DNA of 11,024 bases from Sulfurovum sp. (GTDB lineage Bacteria > Campylobacterota > Campylobacteria > Campylobacterales > Sulfurovaceae). The stretch is from positions 8,522 to 19,545 of the forward strand of contig DYTG01000019.1 of assembly GCA_020726085.1 (NCBI GenBank), in the 5' to 3' direction. Each line of letters starts with the position of its first letter. Within the stretch, counting starts at the first letter, position 1. A program made the translations under genes and the position numbers. Below are positions 1-6,468 of the stretch, piece after piece. Under the pieces are notes generated by a model, which saw only the letters and a list, made by a program, of their open reading frames with translations, searched no databases and was not told the DNA's origin.

Positions 1-21
1 AGTGCCATTTGGTATAATCGA

Positions 22-411
22 CTACTCAGTTACGTTTGAAGAACCAAATGTATGTTTACCCTTCATGCCTTTAGCTGTAGCTTTATCTTGAGCTTTTTTA
101 CACGCACCTAGTGTATCTGCACCATCACTAACAGTCAAGTTTGAATCAGCACCTGCAAGTGCGAAACATTTACCATCATTTACAGACTTGCAAGATGCAT
201 AAGTAGCACCAAAATCCATACCAGTAAGAGTTGTACCAGAAGCTGTATATCCAGCACCTACGTCACCAATACACGTAGCTAGGTTTGTAAGCTCTTTAGA
301 TACTTTTGCATCATCTCTAGTAGCTGCCAATTTTGGGATAGCAACCGCTGCCAAAATACCAATAATAACGATAACGAAGATCAATTCGATCATTGTAAAA
401 CCTTTTCTCAT
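22..411 (-). CDS. Type IV pilin / type II secretion pseudopilin-like protein
   Basis: A 129-residue prepilin-like protein. The N-terminus is a textbook class III signal: a four-residue basic leader MRKG, a predicted prepilin peptidase cut between Gly4 and Phe5, then mature FTMIE with the conserved Glu at mature position 5. A hydrophobic helix follows (about residues 8-27) and carries the polymerisation surface. The mature protein is about 125 residues. Its globular part is small and rich in Gly, Ala, Thr and Lys. Four cysteines (in TCIG, ASCKS, GKCF and GACK) could form two disulfides in the periplasm or outside. The ATG has a strong site AAGGAG six bases upstream and its own promoter, so it appears monocistronic here. 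The family is certain. Whether it is a major pilin, minor pilin or type II secretion pseudopilin cannot be decided from the sequence, because no assembly genes lie in the window. Confidence 0.9.
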   Translation of the reverse strand: MRKGFTMIELIFVIVIIGILAAVAIPKLAATRDDAKVSKELTNLATCIGDVGAGYTASGTTLTGMDFGATYASCKSVNDGKCFALAGADSNLTVSDGADTLGACKKAQDKATAKGMKGKHTFGSSNVTE

Positions 412-441
412 AAGAGACTCCTTGAATAAAAAATTAAATTT

Positions 442-463
442 TAGTTAGTTCAATAACTAACTA
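442..463. repeat. Perfect 9-bp inverted repeat at the pilin transcription start
   Basis: TAGTTAGTT at 442-450 and AACTAACTA at 455-463 are perfect reverse complements separated by CAAT. The repeat covers the predicted first 20 or so transcribed bases of the pilin mRNA. It is AT-rich and lacks a following U-run, so it is not a terminator. It could be an operator for a dimeric regulator or a 5' end hairpin that stabilises the mRNA. Confidence 0.6.
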
Positions 464-468
464 TAGGA

Positions 469-477
469 ATTGTAACA
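469..477 (-). promoter_or_regulatory. Extended -10 promoter of the pilin gene
   Basis: On the minus strand the sequence TGTTACAAT fits TGnTAnAAT, the extended -10 form also seen here before uvrB and ppk1. There is no convincing -35 box; the upstream DNA is T-rich. The start of transcription would fall around 461-463, giving a leader of about 50 bases before the ATG at 411. Confidence 0.55.
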
Positions 478-531
478 TCTATAAGCTTAAAAAGATATTA
501 AAGTAAAAGAAAAAGTTAGAAATTTTGATAG

Positions 532-548
532 GTGCGACCATGTCGCAC
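532..548. repeat. 7-bp hairpin GTGCGAC-CAT-GTCGCAC after the small-gene pair
   Basis: GTGCGAC (532-538) and GTCGCAC (542-548) pair perfectly around a CAT loop, two bases past the stop of the minus-strand gene at 551. In that direction the stem is followed by CTATCAAAATTT, which is a poor U-run. It may therefore mark the transcript end or protect the 3' end rather than be a strong intrinsic terminator. On the plus strand it is led by ATAGG, which makes it resemble a REP-type palindrome (compare the hairpin at 1071-1092). Confidence 0.5.
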
Positions 549-550
549 AA

Positions 551-772
551 TTAGAATGAATCGAGCGTTTCAATAAGCAACTCTATCTCATCTTCGTAGC
601 TGTTGGATTTTTTGGCTATTTTGAGATAGGCTTTGAGTAGATTGGAGGGGTTGTTGTCGCGTGCAAATGAGATGCCTGACTCTTCTAGGTCTTTGATGAT
701 AAAGCTTGCAAAGTCCTCTTCGAGCGTGATTTCGTATTTGTTTCCAGAGATAGTGAGACTAAGTTTTTTCAT
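551..772 (-). CDS. Small conserved-looking protein, ZapA-like fold suspected
   Basis: A 73-residue acidic, soluble protein with no signal peptide or membrane segment. Residues 4-17 (LSLTISGNKYEITL) look like a beta-hairpin turning at SGN, and the rest is probably helical. This strand-turn-strand-helix start resembles the head of ZapA, the FtsZ-ring cross-linking protein (compare the I-F-G-x-x-x turn of E. coli ZapA). However, the protein is shorter than typical ZapA and lacks an obvious long C-terminal coiled coil. It is the second gene of a minus-strand pair: the upstream coiled-coil gene ends 17 bases before its ATG, and AAAAGGAG sits about nine bases upstream of the start. A coiled-coil gene followed by a ZapA gene is also the order of the ZapB-like/ZapA pair in gammaproteobacteria. 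The gene is very likely real; the ZapA assignment is only an inference. Confidence 0.75.
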   Translation of the reverse strand: MKKLSLTISGNKYEITLEEDFASFIIKDLEESGISFARDNNPSNLLKAYLKIAKKSNSYEDEIELLIETLDSF

Positions 773-789
773 GTAGGTTTTCTCCTTTT

Positions 790-1014
790 TTAGGTTGCTA
801 AAAGCTCTTCGACTTTGGCAATGAGCGTATCGATGTGTTCATCTTTTTGCTCTAGCTCCTCTTGAAGCTTTTTGATAAGGTCTTGTTGCTCTTTTTGATC
901 AAATGATGGATTTTGTAATCGTCTTGTAAGTTTTGCGTTCTCTATTTTGAGCTGTTCGTACTTTCTTGTGAACTCTTCAATTTTGACCTGCAATCTCTCT
1001 ACTGCTGAGGACAT
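790..1014 (-). CDS. Small coiled-coil protein, ZapB-like
   Basis: A 74-residue protein that is almost entirely charged coiled coil. Heptad-like spacing of Leu/Ile/Val runs through residues 5-35, then a short break at NPSFDQ, then a second helix to the end. It is rich in Glu, Lys and Gln, with no cysteine or membrane segment. Size, composition and the ending HIDTLIAKVEELL resemble the short ZapB-type division coiled coils. Such simple sequences match many unrelated coiled coils, so this is not proof. It is the first gene of a unit with the gene at 551-772, divergent from uvrB. The ATG at 1012-1014 has AAAGGTG five bases upstream. A role as a cell-division or cytoskeletal accessory, paired with the downstream product, is the best guess. 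Confidence 0.78.
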   Translation of the reverse strand: MSSAVERLQVKIEEFTRKYEQLKIENAKLTRRLQNPSFDQKEQQDLIKKLQEELEQKDEHIDTLIAKVEELLAT

Positions 1015-1039
1015 CTTGGCACCTTTACAATAATAGTTT

Positions 1040-1048
1040 TGTTATAAT
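1040..1048 (+). promoter_or_regulatory. Extended -10 promoter of uvrB
   Basis: TGTTATAAT is a perfect extended -10 element (TGn plus TATAAT). The predicted start near 1055 gives uvrB a leader of about 80 bases containing the hairpin at 1071-1092. TTGGCA at 1016-1021 is too far away to be a normal -35. The hexamer overlaps a possible -10 on the other strand. Confidence 0.6.
1041..1046 (-). promoter_or_regulatory. Candidate -10 of the coiled-coil/ZapA-like gene pair
   Basis: Read on the minus strand these bases give TATAAC, one mismatch from TATAAT, lying about 27 bases before the ATG at 1014. The core TTATAA (1042-1047) is its own reverse complement, so the same site could serve both this pair and uvrB. 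Alternative weaker -10s (TATTAT) lie nearby. Confidence 0.35.
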
Positions 1049-1063
1049 ATCCAAAGATTAATT

Positions 1064-1092
1064 AAAAAAAGGGCAATCGCATAGGATTGCCC
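1064..1092 (-). terminator. Terminator-like hairpin between the small-gene pair and uvrB
   Basis: GGGCAATC (1071-1078) and GATTGCCC (1085-1092) form a perfect 8-bp stem around a six-base loop. On the minus strand the stem runs straight into seven U, the form of an intrinsic terminator. No minus-strand gene lies upstream for it to end, so it would stop only antisense transcripts coming back from uvrB. On the plus strand it is a hairpin in the uvrB leader. A second small stem, ACGCA-TTG-TGCGT, follows at 1095-1107. Read from the minus strand, the lead GCGTAGGGGC plus palindrome resembles a REP-type repeat. Confidence 0.5.
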
Positions 1093-1133
1093 CTACGCAT
1101 TGTGCGTTAAATATAAAAATAAGGTATATTTAA

Positions 1134-3107
1134 ATGGCAACATTTCAACTTAGTAGCGATTATAGCCCCTCAGGTGACCAGCCACAGGCGATTGAACAGC
1201 TTGGTTACTCTTTAAGGCAGGGCAATAAGTTTCAAACGCTTTTGGGGGTGACGGGCAGTGGGAAAACCTTTACAATGGCAAATGTCATTGCCCAATACGC
1301 CAAACCCACACTCATTATGACCCACAACAAAACCCTTGCGGCTCAACTCTACAGTGAATTTAAGAGCTTTTTTCCGCACAACCATGTGGAGTATTTTATT
1401 AGCTATTATGATTATTACCAACCTGAAGCTTATATTCCCCGATCGGATCTCTTTATCGAAAAAGATAGCTCCATCAATGAAGAGCTTGAGCGATTGCGTC
1501 TAAGTGCTACGGCATCGTTGCTTAGCTACGACGATGTTATTATTATCGCTTCGGTTTCGGCAAACTACGGATTGGGTTCGCCTGAGGAGTACAAAGAGAT
1601 TGTGCAAAAACTTGTTGTGGGGCAAGAGTACAATCAAAAAGAGCTTTTGCTTAGACTCGTCGATATGGGCTACAAGCGAGAAGATAATTACTTTGATGTG
1701 GGCAACTTTAGAGTAAACGGTGAGATTATCGACATCTATCCTGCTTACAATCACACCGATGCGATTAGAGTGGAATTTTTTGGAGATGAGATTGAAGCCA
1801 TTTACAGTTTTGATGCACTTACCAATCAAAAAATCGCATTGATGGAGTCTATCACTATCTTTGCCACCAGTCAATTTATCGTCTCCAAAGAGCGACTAGC
1901 CCTAGCTATCAAGAGTATCGAAGCGGAGCTTGATGGGCGATTGCAATACTACAAAGAGCACGATAAAATAGTAGAGTATCAACGCCTCAAACAAAGAGTA
2001 GAGTTTGATTTGGAGATGATGGAGACTACGGGAATGTGCAAGGGGATTGAGAACTACTCACGCCATCTTACGGGCAAAAAAGAGGGTGAGACTCCCTATA
2101 CGATGCTTGATTATTTCCAAGCGATGCACAAAGATTATTTGGTTATCGTTGATGAATCGCACGTCTCTTTGCCTCAGTTTCGAGGGATGTATGCAGGGGA
2201 TAGGAGTCGTAAAGAGGTGCTAGTAGAGTATGGGTTTAGGCTTCCCTCAGCTTTGGATAATCGACCGCTCAAAATCGATGAGTACATCAACGCTGTACCG
2301 CATTTTCTCTTCGTATCGGCTACGCCCAATGTGTTTGAAATCGACAACTCCGCTACGGTGGCTCACCAAATCGTGCGTCCTACAGGACTATTGGACCCTA
2401 TCATTGATGTAGTCGATAGTAAGTACCAAGTCGATCATCTCCACGATGAAATCAAAAAGGTAATTGTCAAAAATCAACGTGTACTTGTGACGGTACTGAC
2501 CAAAAAAATGGCAGAGGAGCTAAGTAAATATTACAACGAGTTGGGGCTAAAGGTCAAATACATGCACTCCGATCTCGATACGGTAGAACGAAACCAAATC
2601 ATTCGGGCTTTGAGAGCAGGAGAGTTTGATGTGCTTGTGGGTATCAATTTGCTACGAGAGGGGCTTGACATCCCCGAGGTCTCACTGGTGGCGATACTCG
2701 ATGCCGACAAAGAGGGGTTTTTGCGTTCGCTTACGTCGCTCATCCAAACCTCAGGAAGAGCAGCACGCAACTCTGATGGACGGGTGATTATGTACGCTTC
2801 CAAAACCACGCAATCGATGAGCCAAACGATTCAAATCACGCAAGAACGACGTGCTAAACAGATGGAATACAACCAAACCCACGGCATTACGCCCACAACG
2901 ACCATTCGCAAGATGGATGAAAATCTCAAACTTGAAGACCCAACCCATGCCTACAATACCAAAGCCAAGCTTGAAAAGATGCCAAAATCCCAAAAAGAGG
3001 CACTCATGCGAGAACTCAAAGCCAAAATGCTTCAAGCGGCTCAAAAGCTAGAGTTTGAAGAGGCAGCAAGGCTAAGAGACGAAATAGCCAAAATCAAGAA
3101 GCTGTAG
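1134..3107 (+). CDS. uvrB: UvrABC excinuclease subunit B
   Basis: The DNA damage-verifying helicase of nucleotide excision repair. UvrA2B2 loads UvrB on damaged DNA, the UvrB beta-hairpin clamps one strand, and UvrC is recruited to cut on both sides. The protein has 657 residues, the family's usual length. Visible motifs are: Walker A GVTGSGKT at 38-45; the aromatic beta-hairpin YYDYYQPEAY from residue 91; the Walker B/DEAD-type box DESH at 340-343; motif VI QTSGRAARN in the second helicase domain, where the residue before GRAARN is Ser and often Ile or Met elsewhere; and the C-terminal UVR motif (about 624-657, KLEFEEAARLRDEI) that binds UvrC. The ATG follows AAGG by nine bases. It has its own extended -10 and a hairpin in the leader. 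No LexA-type box was recognised upstream. It ends nine bases before the ppk1 promoter. Confidence 0.98.
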   Translation: MATFQLSSDYSPSGDQPQAIEQLGYSLRQGNKFQTLLGVTGSGKTFTMANVIAQYAKPTLIMTHNKTLAAQLYSEFKSFFPHNHVEYFISYYDYYQPEAYIPRSDLFIEKDSSINEELERLRLSATASLLSYDDVIIIASVSANYGLGSPEEYKEIVQKLVVGQEYNQKELLLRLVDMGYKREDNYFDVGNFRVNGEIIDIYPAYNHTDAIRVEFFGDEIEAIYSFDALTNQKIALMESITIFATSQFIVSKERLALAIKSIEAELDGRLQYYKEHDKIVEYQRLKQRVEFDLEMMETTGMCKGIENYSRHLTGKKEGETPYTMLDYFQAMHKDYLVIVDESHVSLPQFRGMYAGDRSRKEVLVEYGFRLPSALDNRPLKIDEYINAVPHFLFVSATPNVFEIDNSATVAHQIVRPTGLLDPIIDVVDSKYQVDHLHDEIKKVIVKNQRVLVTVLTKKMAEELSKYYNELGLKVKYMHSDLDTVERNQIIRALRAGEFDVLVGINLLREGLDIPEVSLVAILDADKEGFLRSLTSLIQTSGRAARNSDGRVIMYASKTTQSMSQTIQITQERRAKQMEYNQTHGITPTTTIRKMDENLKLEDPTHAYNTKAKLEKMPKSQKEALMRELKAKMLQAAQKLEFEEAARLRDEIAKIKKL

Positions 3108-3115
3108 CTTTTCTA

Positions 3116-3124
3116 TGCTATAAT
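3116..3124 (+). promoter_or_regulatory. Extended -10 promoter of ppk1 and the downstream genes
   Basis: TGCTATAAT is a perfect extended -10, beginning nine bases after the uvrB stop. Transcription would start near 3131, about 20 bases before the ppk1 ATG. It is the only clear promoter seen before the packed genes that run to 8811. Confidence 0.6.
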
Positions 3125-3151
3125 CACACCAATTTTTTGCAAGGGATAGAG

Positions 3152-5239
3152 ATGGATTTAAATCAACCGCAATTGTACTTCAATAGAGAGCTTTCGTGGC
3201 TTCGCTTCAACACACGCGTCATTGCCCAAGCCCAAAACAGTAACCTACCACCGCTTGAACGGCTTAAATTTATTGCCATTTACGGGACGAATTTGGATGA
3301 ATTTTATATGATACGCGTTGCGGGACTCAAAAGTCTCTTTGCGGCAGGGGTTCAAGAGAGTGGGCCCGATAAATTTACGCCTTTTGAACAACTTGATTAT
3401 ATTAATGATTATATCCACAAAGAGCAACACGTTTTGGAACACTCTTATCTTTCTATTATAGAGGAGCTTAAAAAGGAGAGTGTTTTTATCCAAGATTATG
3501 CCGATATTCCTTTGCAGTATCAAGAGGCGGTTGAGCGTATATTTTTTGAAGAGATTTATCCTATTATTATTCCTATTGCCGTCGATTCTACGCATCCTTT
3601 TCCGCATCTCAACAACTTAAGCTTTGGATTAGCCCTCAAACTAAGCGATTCCAACAACAACATCAAACACGGCTTGGTACGTATTCCTCGGGTTTTGCCT
3701 CGTTTTATTGAGGTGGGACACCTTTTTGTGCCTATTGATTCGATTGTGGAGCATTTTATCGACCAGCTCTTTCCAGGATTTAAAAAAGTAGTTTCAACCA
3801 CTTTTAGGGTTACTCGTAATGCCGATATTGATATCGAAGAGGAAGAAGCGGATGATTTTTTGGAGATTTTGGAAGAGGGGCTTCGTTCTCGTAACAAAGG
3901 GAGTTTTGTGCGGCTTGAACTGCTCAAAGAGAGCGATGAGGATTTGGTAGCCTTTTTGACACGCCATTTGAGGCTCTCAAACTACGACATCTACTACTAC
4001 CAAAATATTCCGCTTGATTTGGGAAGTCTTTGGCAAATCGTGGGCAAAAAAGAGCTTTCACATTTGACGCTTCCTAGCTACAAACCCAAAACTCTTCCCC
4101 CTTTTGATAGCAACAGCGACGATATGTTCAAAGCCATCGAGCATCAAGATATCATGCTCTACCACCCTTTTGAGAGTTTTGACCCTGTCATTAAATTCAT
4201 CAAACAAGCCGCTAGTGACAAAGATACGATTGCTATTCGTATGACACTTTACCGTGTAGGAGCCAATTCACCTATCGTCAAATCACTTCTCAATGCCATT
4301 CAAAACGGCAAACAAGTGACGGTATTGGTAGAACTCAAAGCCCGATTTGATGAAGAGAACAATCTCCAGTGGGCAAAACTGCTAGAGGGTGCAGGTGCGC
4401 ATGTGGTCTATGGAGTACCAGCTCTAAAAGTACACGCCAAAATCGCTCAAGTGATTCGCCGTGAGGGCAATATCCTCAAATCCTATCTCCATCTTGCTAC
4501 AGGCAACTACAACCCCTCAACAGCTAGAATCTATACCGATATATCCTATTTCACCACCAAAGAGAGTTTTGGACACGATGCGACGAAATTTTTTCACTTT
4601 TTGACAGGTTTTTCGAGTCATATTAGACTAAATAAACTCTTCATGTCGCCTACTCAAATCAAACCCAAACTGCTTCAACTCATCGAAAACGAAGCCAAAA
4701 TGGGCAAAGAGGGGTATATTGTCCTCAAATCCAACTCGCTTGTTGATCCAACCATCATCAAAGCCCTCTACAAAGCTTCACAAGCAGGGTGCAAAATCGA
4801 TTTGATTATTCGAGGTATTTGTTGTTTGGTGCCTCAGCTCAAAGATGTGAGCGAGAATATTACCGTCTACTCCATCATCGGAAAATATTTAGAGCATCCA
4901 CGGATTTACTACTTCAAAAACGACACCACAAGGGTTTATATCGCCAGTGCCGATTTGATGCCTCGCAATTTGGTTCGACGAGTTGAGCTTATGACACCTA
5001 TCGAAGAGGAGAGTTTGGTCACTAAAATCATTTATATCTTAAAACTTCAACTCGACGACAACACCCTACGATGGGTACTTGATGCACAGGGCAACTATAC
5101 CAAAGTCACCAATCCCAACCCCCCACTCAACAGCCACGACGAACTTGAAATCTACATCAACAAAATGGAACAAAAAAGCAAAAAAATCAGCAACAACTAC
5201 GTCGAAAAGTTGGCAAGAAAATTGTTGGAGGAGAGTTGA
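3152..5239 (+). CDS. ppk1: Polyphosphate kinase 1
   Basis: It reversibly polymerises the gamma-phosphate of ATP into long-chain inorganic polyphosphate, a stress, energy and phosphate store. The protein has 695 residues (E. coli PPK has 688). Visible features are: the N-terminal NRELSWLRFN signature at about 10-20; a phospholipase D-like catalytic core with the autophosphorylated histidine as His428 in KVHAK; a second conserved histidine, His447, in YLHLATGNYNP; and His582 in LEHPRIYYF, followed by IASADLMPRNLVRRVE. I chose the ATG at 3152, with AAGGGA five bases upstream. An in-frame TTG at 3137 would put that ribosome site inside the gene. The TGA stop shares its last A with the ATG of the next gene (TGATG), so the following ATPase is probably translationally coupled to it. 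Confidence 0.97.
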   Translation: MDLNQPQLYFNRELSWLRFNTRVIAQAQNSNLPPLERLKFIAIYGTNLDEFYMIRVAGLKSLFAAGVQESGPDKFTPFEQLDYINDYIHKEQHVLEHSYLSIIEELKKESVFIQDYADIPLQYQEAVERIFFEEIYPIIIPIAVDSTHPFPHLNNLSFGLALKLSDSNNNIKHGLVRIPRVLPRFIEVGHLFVPIDSIVEHFIDQLFPGFKKVVSTTFRVTRNADIDIEEEEADDFLEILEEGLRSRNKGSFVRLELLKESDEDLVAFLTRHLRLSNYDIYYYQNIPLDLGSLWQIVGKKELSHLTLPSYKPKTLPPFDSNSDDMFKAIEHQDIMLYHPFESFDPVIKFIKQAASDKDTIAIRMTLYRVGANSPIVKSLLNAIQNGKQVTVLVELKARFDEENNLQWAKLLEGAGAHVVYGVPALKVHAKIAQVIRREGNILKSYLHLATGNYNPSTARIYTDISYFTTKESFGHDATKFFHFLTGFSSHIRLNKLFMSPTQIKPKLLQLIENEAKMGKEGYIVLKSNSLVDPTIIKALYKASQAGCKIDLIIRGICCLVPQLKDVSENITVYSIIGKYLEHPRIYYFKNDTTRVYIASADLMPRNLVRRVELMTPIEEESLVTKIIYILKLQLDDNTLRWVLDAQGNYTKVTNPNPPLNSHDELEIYINKMEQKSKKISNNYVEKLARKLLEES

Positions 5240-6468
5240 TGCGTACCGATAGTGTGTTTAATCATTTAATGTATGAATTGGACTACTTAGAACGCAAATT
5301 AAAATATCAAAATAATAAACTAAGCGATGATGAGATTGAAATATTTAATGAAATAATCGATAGATTTTCATCTATCAAAAGTTCGCTTGATATAACAAAA
5401 GGGAATGTATCAATCTCTTTTGAACATGGAAAAATCAAACATTTTGACTCCATAACTATTGCACAATATAAACTCTTTAGGGATTTCAAGATAGACAAAC
5501 TTAATAAAATTAATATTTTTGCAGGGTTTAACAATAGCGGTAAATCTTCTTTGCTTGAAGCGGTTTACTTTTTGACCAAACAAAACGATATTGTTTCATT
5601 TTTGGAGATTATTAAATTGAGAAATAAACTAAAATCACTCAATCCGATATGGCTAAATAAAGTATTTGATGAGAATGAAATCATAGATATAAAGGGGGTA
5701 TTTAATGAGGTCAATACATCAATCTATTTTCATAAATTTGAAGCATCATCCATTGATAAAAAGGATGATTATATCGCCTCGTATAGCCTCAAATCGACCA
5801 TCAATGACCAATCATTAGACAACATTATCCATACTTTTGGCTATGAAACGCTAAGAAGAGAAAATGAAAAGGTAGTGCATCTTTGCAGTTCCATTCTAAA
5901 GAGTCCCTATTTTTATAATTTTGATGAAATCAAAGCAACATACAGTAAAAATACGATTTATAAAAGCAATGAAGGGAAAACAGCTATACGATTGGTTGTA
6001 GAATTTCTCAAAAACGAGATAGATTCAATCATCGAAGATGTACGACTTACCGACATAGAAGATGCGGAGAGGTTTATTGTCGATTCGACTCAATTTAGTG
6101 ATAAAAATTTAGAGATAACCCATTATGGAGAGGGATTACAAAGAATTTTTGAAATAGCCCTTAGTTTTGCTTTTGCAAGAAACGGTATTGTGTGTATAGA
6201 TGAGTTTGAGACGGCTATACACTATTCATTGTTGGTCAAATTTACCAAATTTATTCAACAATTGGCAGATACATTTAATGTTCAAGTTTTTTTGACATCG
6301 CACTCCAAAGAGTGTATTGATGCGTTTGTTAGTAATCAATATAACAATGATGAGATTAGCTTCTACACAATGGTACAAGATGATAACCAACAAATTCAAA
6401 CTATCTACTATGATAATAAAGCACTATTGAATGAATTGAGTCAAGACTTAGAGGTTCGGGGATGGTAA
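5239..6468 (+). CDS. OLD-like AAA/ABC-type ATPase, probable sensor subunit of a split ATPase-TOPRIM system
   Basis: A 409-residue soluble ATPase of the OLD/AAA_15/AAA_21 type. Motifs in order are: Walker A GFNNSGKSS (96-104), with the NN typical of OLD proteins; a long variable middle, about 120-285; signature-like GEGLQ at 297-301; Walker B IVCIDEFE with Asp321 and Glu322; and an H-loop TSHS with His355. It stops soon after the ATPase domain, so it has no TOPRIM of its own; that domain is in the next gene. A charged, helical segment of about 65 residues precedes the first ATPase strand (KHFDSITI), which is more than usual. I chose the ATG at 5239 (after GGAGGAG) over an in-frame TTG at 5236. 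Codons are AT-rich (about 27-30% G+C in sampled lines) compared with ppk1, suggesting transfer. Likely a defence or genome-maintenance ATPase; exact family not proven. Confidence 0.88.
   Translation: MRTDSVFNHLMYELDYLERKLKYQNNKLSDDEIEIFNEIIDRFSSIKSSLDITKGNVSISFEHGKIKHFDSITIAQYKLFRDFKIDKLNKINIFAGFNNSGKSSLLEAVYFLTKQNDIVSFLEIIKLRNKLKSLNPIWLNKVFDENEIIDIKGVFNEVNTSIYFHKFEASSIDKKDDYIASYSLKSTINDQSLDNIIHTFGYETLRRENEKVVHLCSSILKSPYFYNFDEIKATYSKNTIYKSNEGKTAIRLVVEFLKNEIDSIIEDVRLTDIEDAERFIVDSTQFSDKNLEITHYGEGLQRIFEIALSFAFARNGIVCIDEFETAIHYSLLVKFTKFIQQLADTFNVQVFLTSHSKECIDAFVSNQYNNDEISFYTMVQDDNQQIQTIYYDNKALLNELSQDLEVRGW

Noticed and set aside
2..7. TGGCAC on the minus strand, half of a sigma-54 site
   Set aside because: The matching -12 half lies outside the window, so nothing can be concluded.
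13..18. TATAAT on the plus strand at the left edge, as a possible promoter
   Set aside because: It would read antisense into the pilin gene with no plus-strand gene until 1134. It is probably a chance AT-rich match near the pilin 3' end.
1500..1874. Long open frames opposite uvrB, ppk1, the EI24-type gene and glnA
   Set aside because: They mirror strong coding sequence on the other strand, have no ribosome sites or recognisable domains, and are explained by codon bias.
3137..3151. Upstream TTG start for ppk1
   Set aside because: It would place the AAGGGA ribosome site inside the coding region; the ATG at 3152 has correct spacing and begins the family's usual N-terminus.
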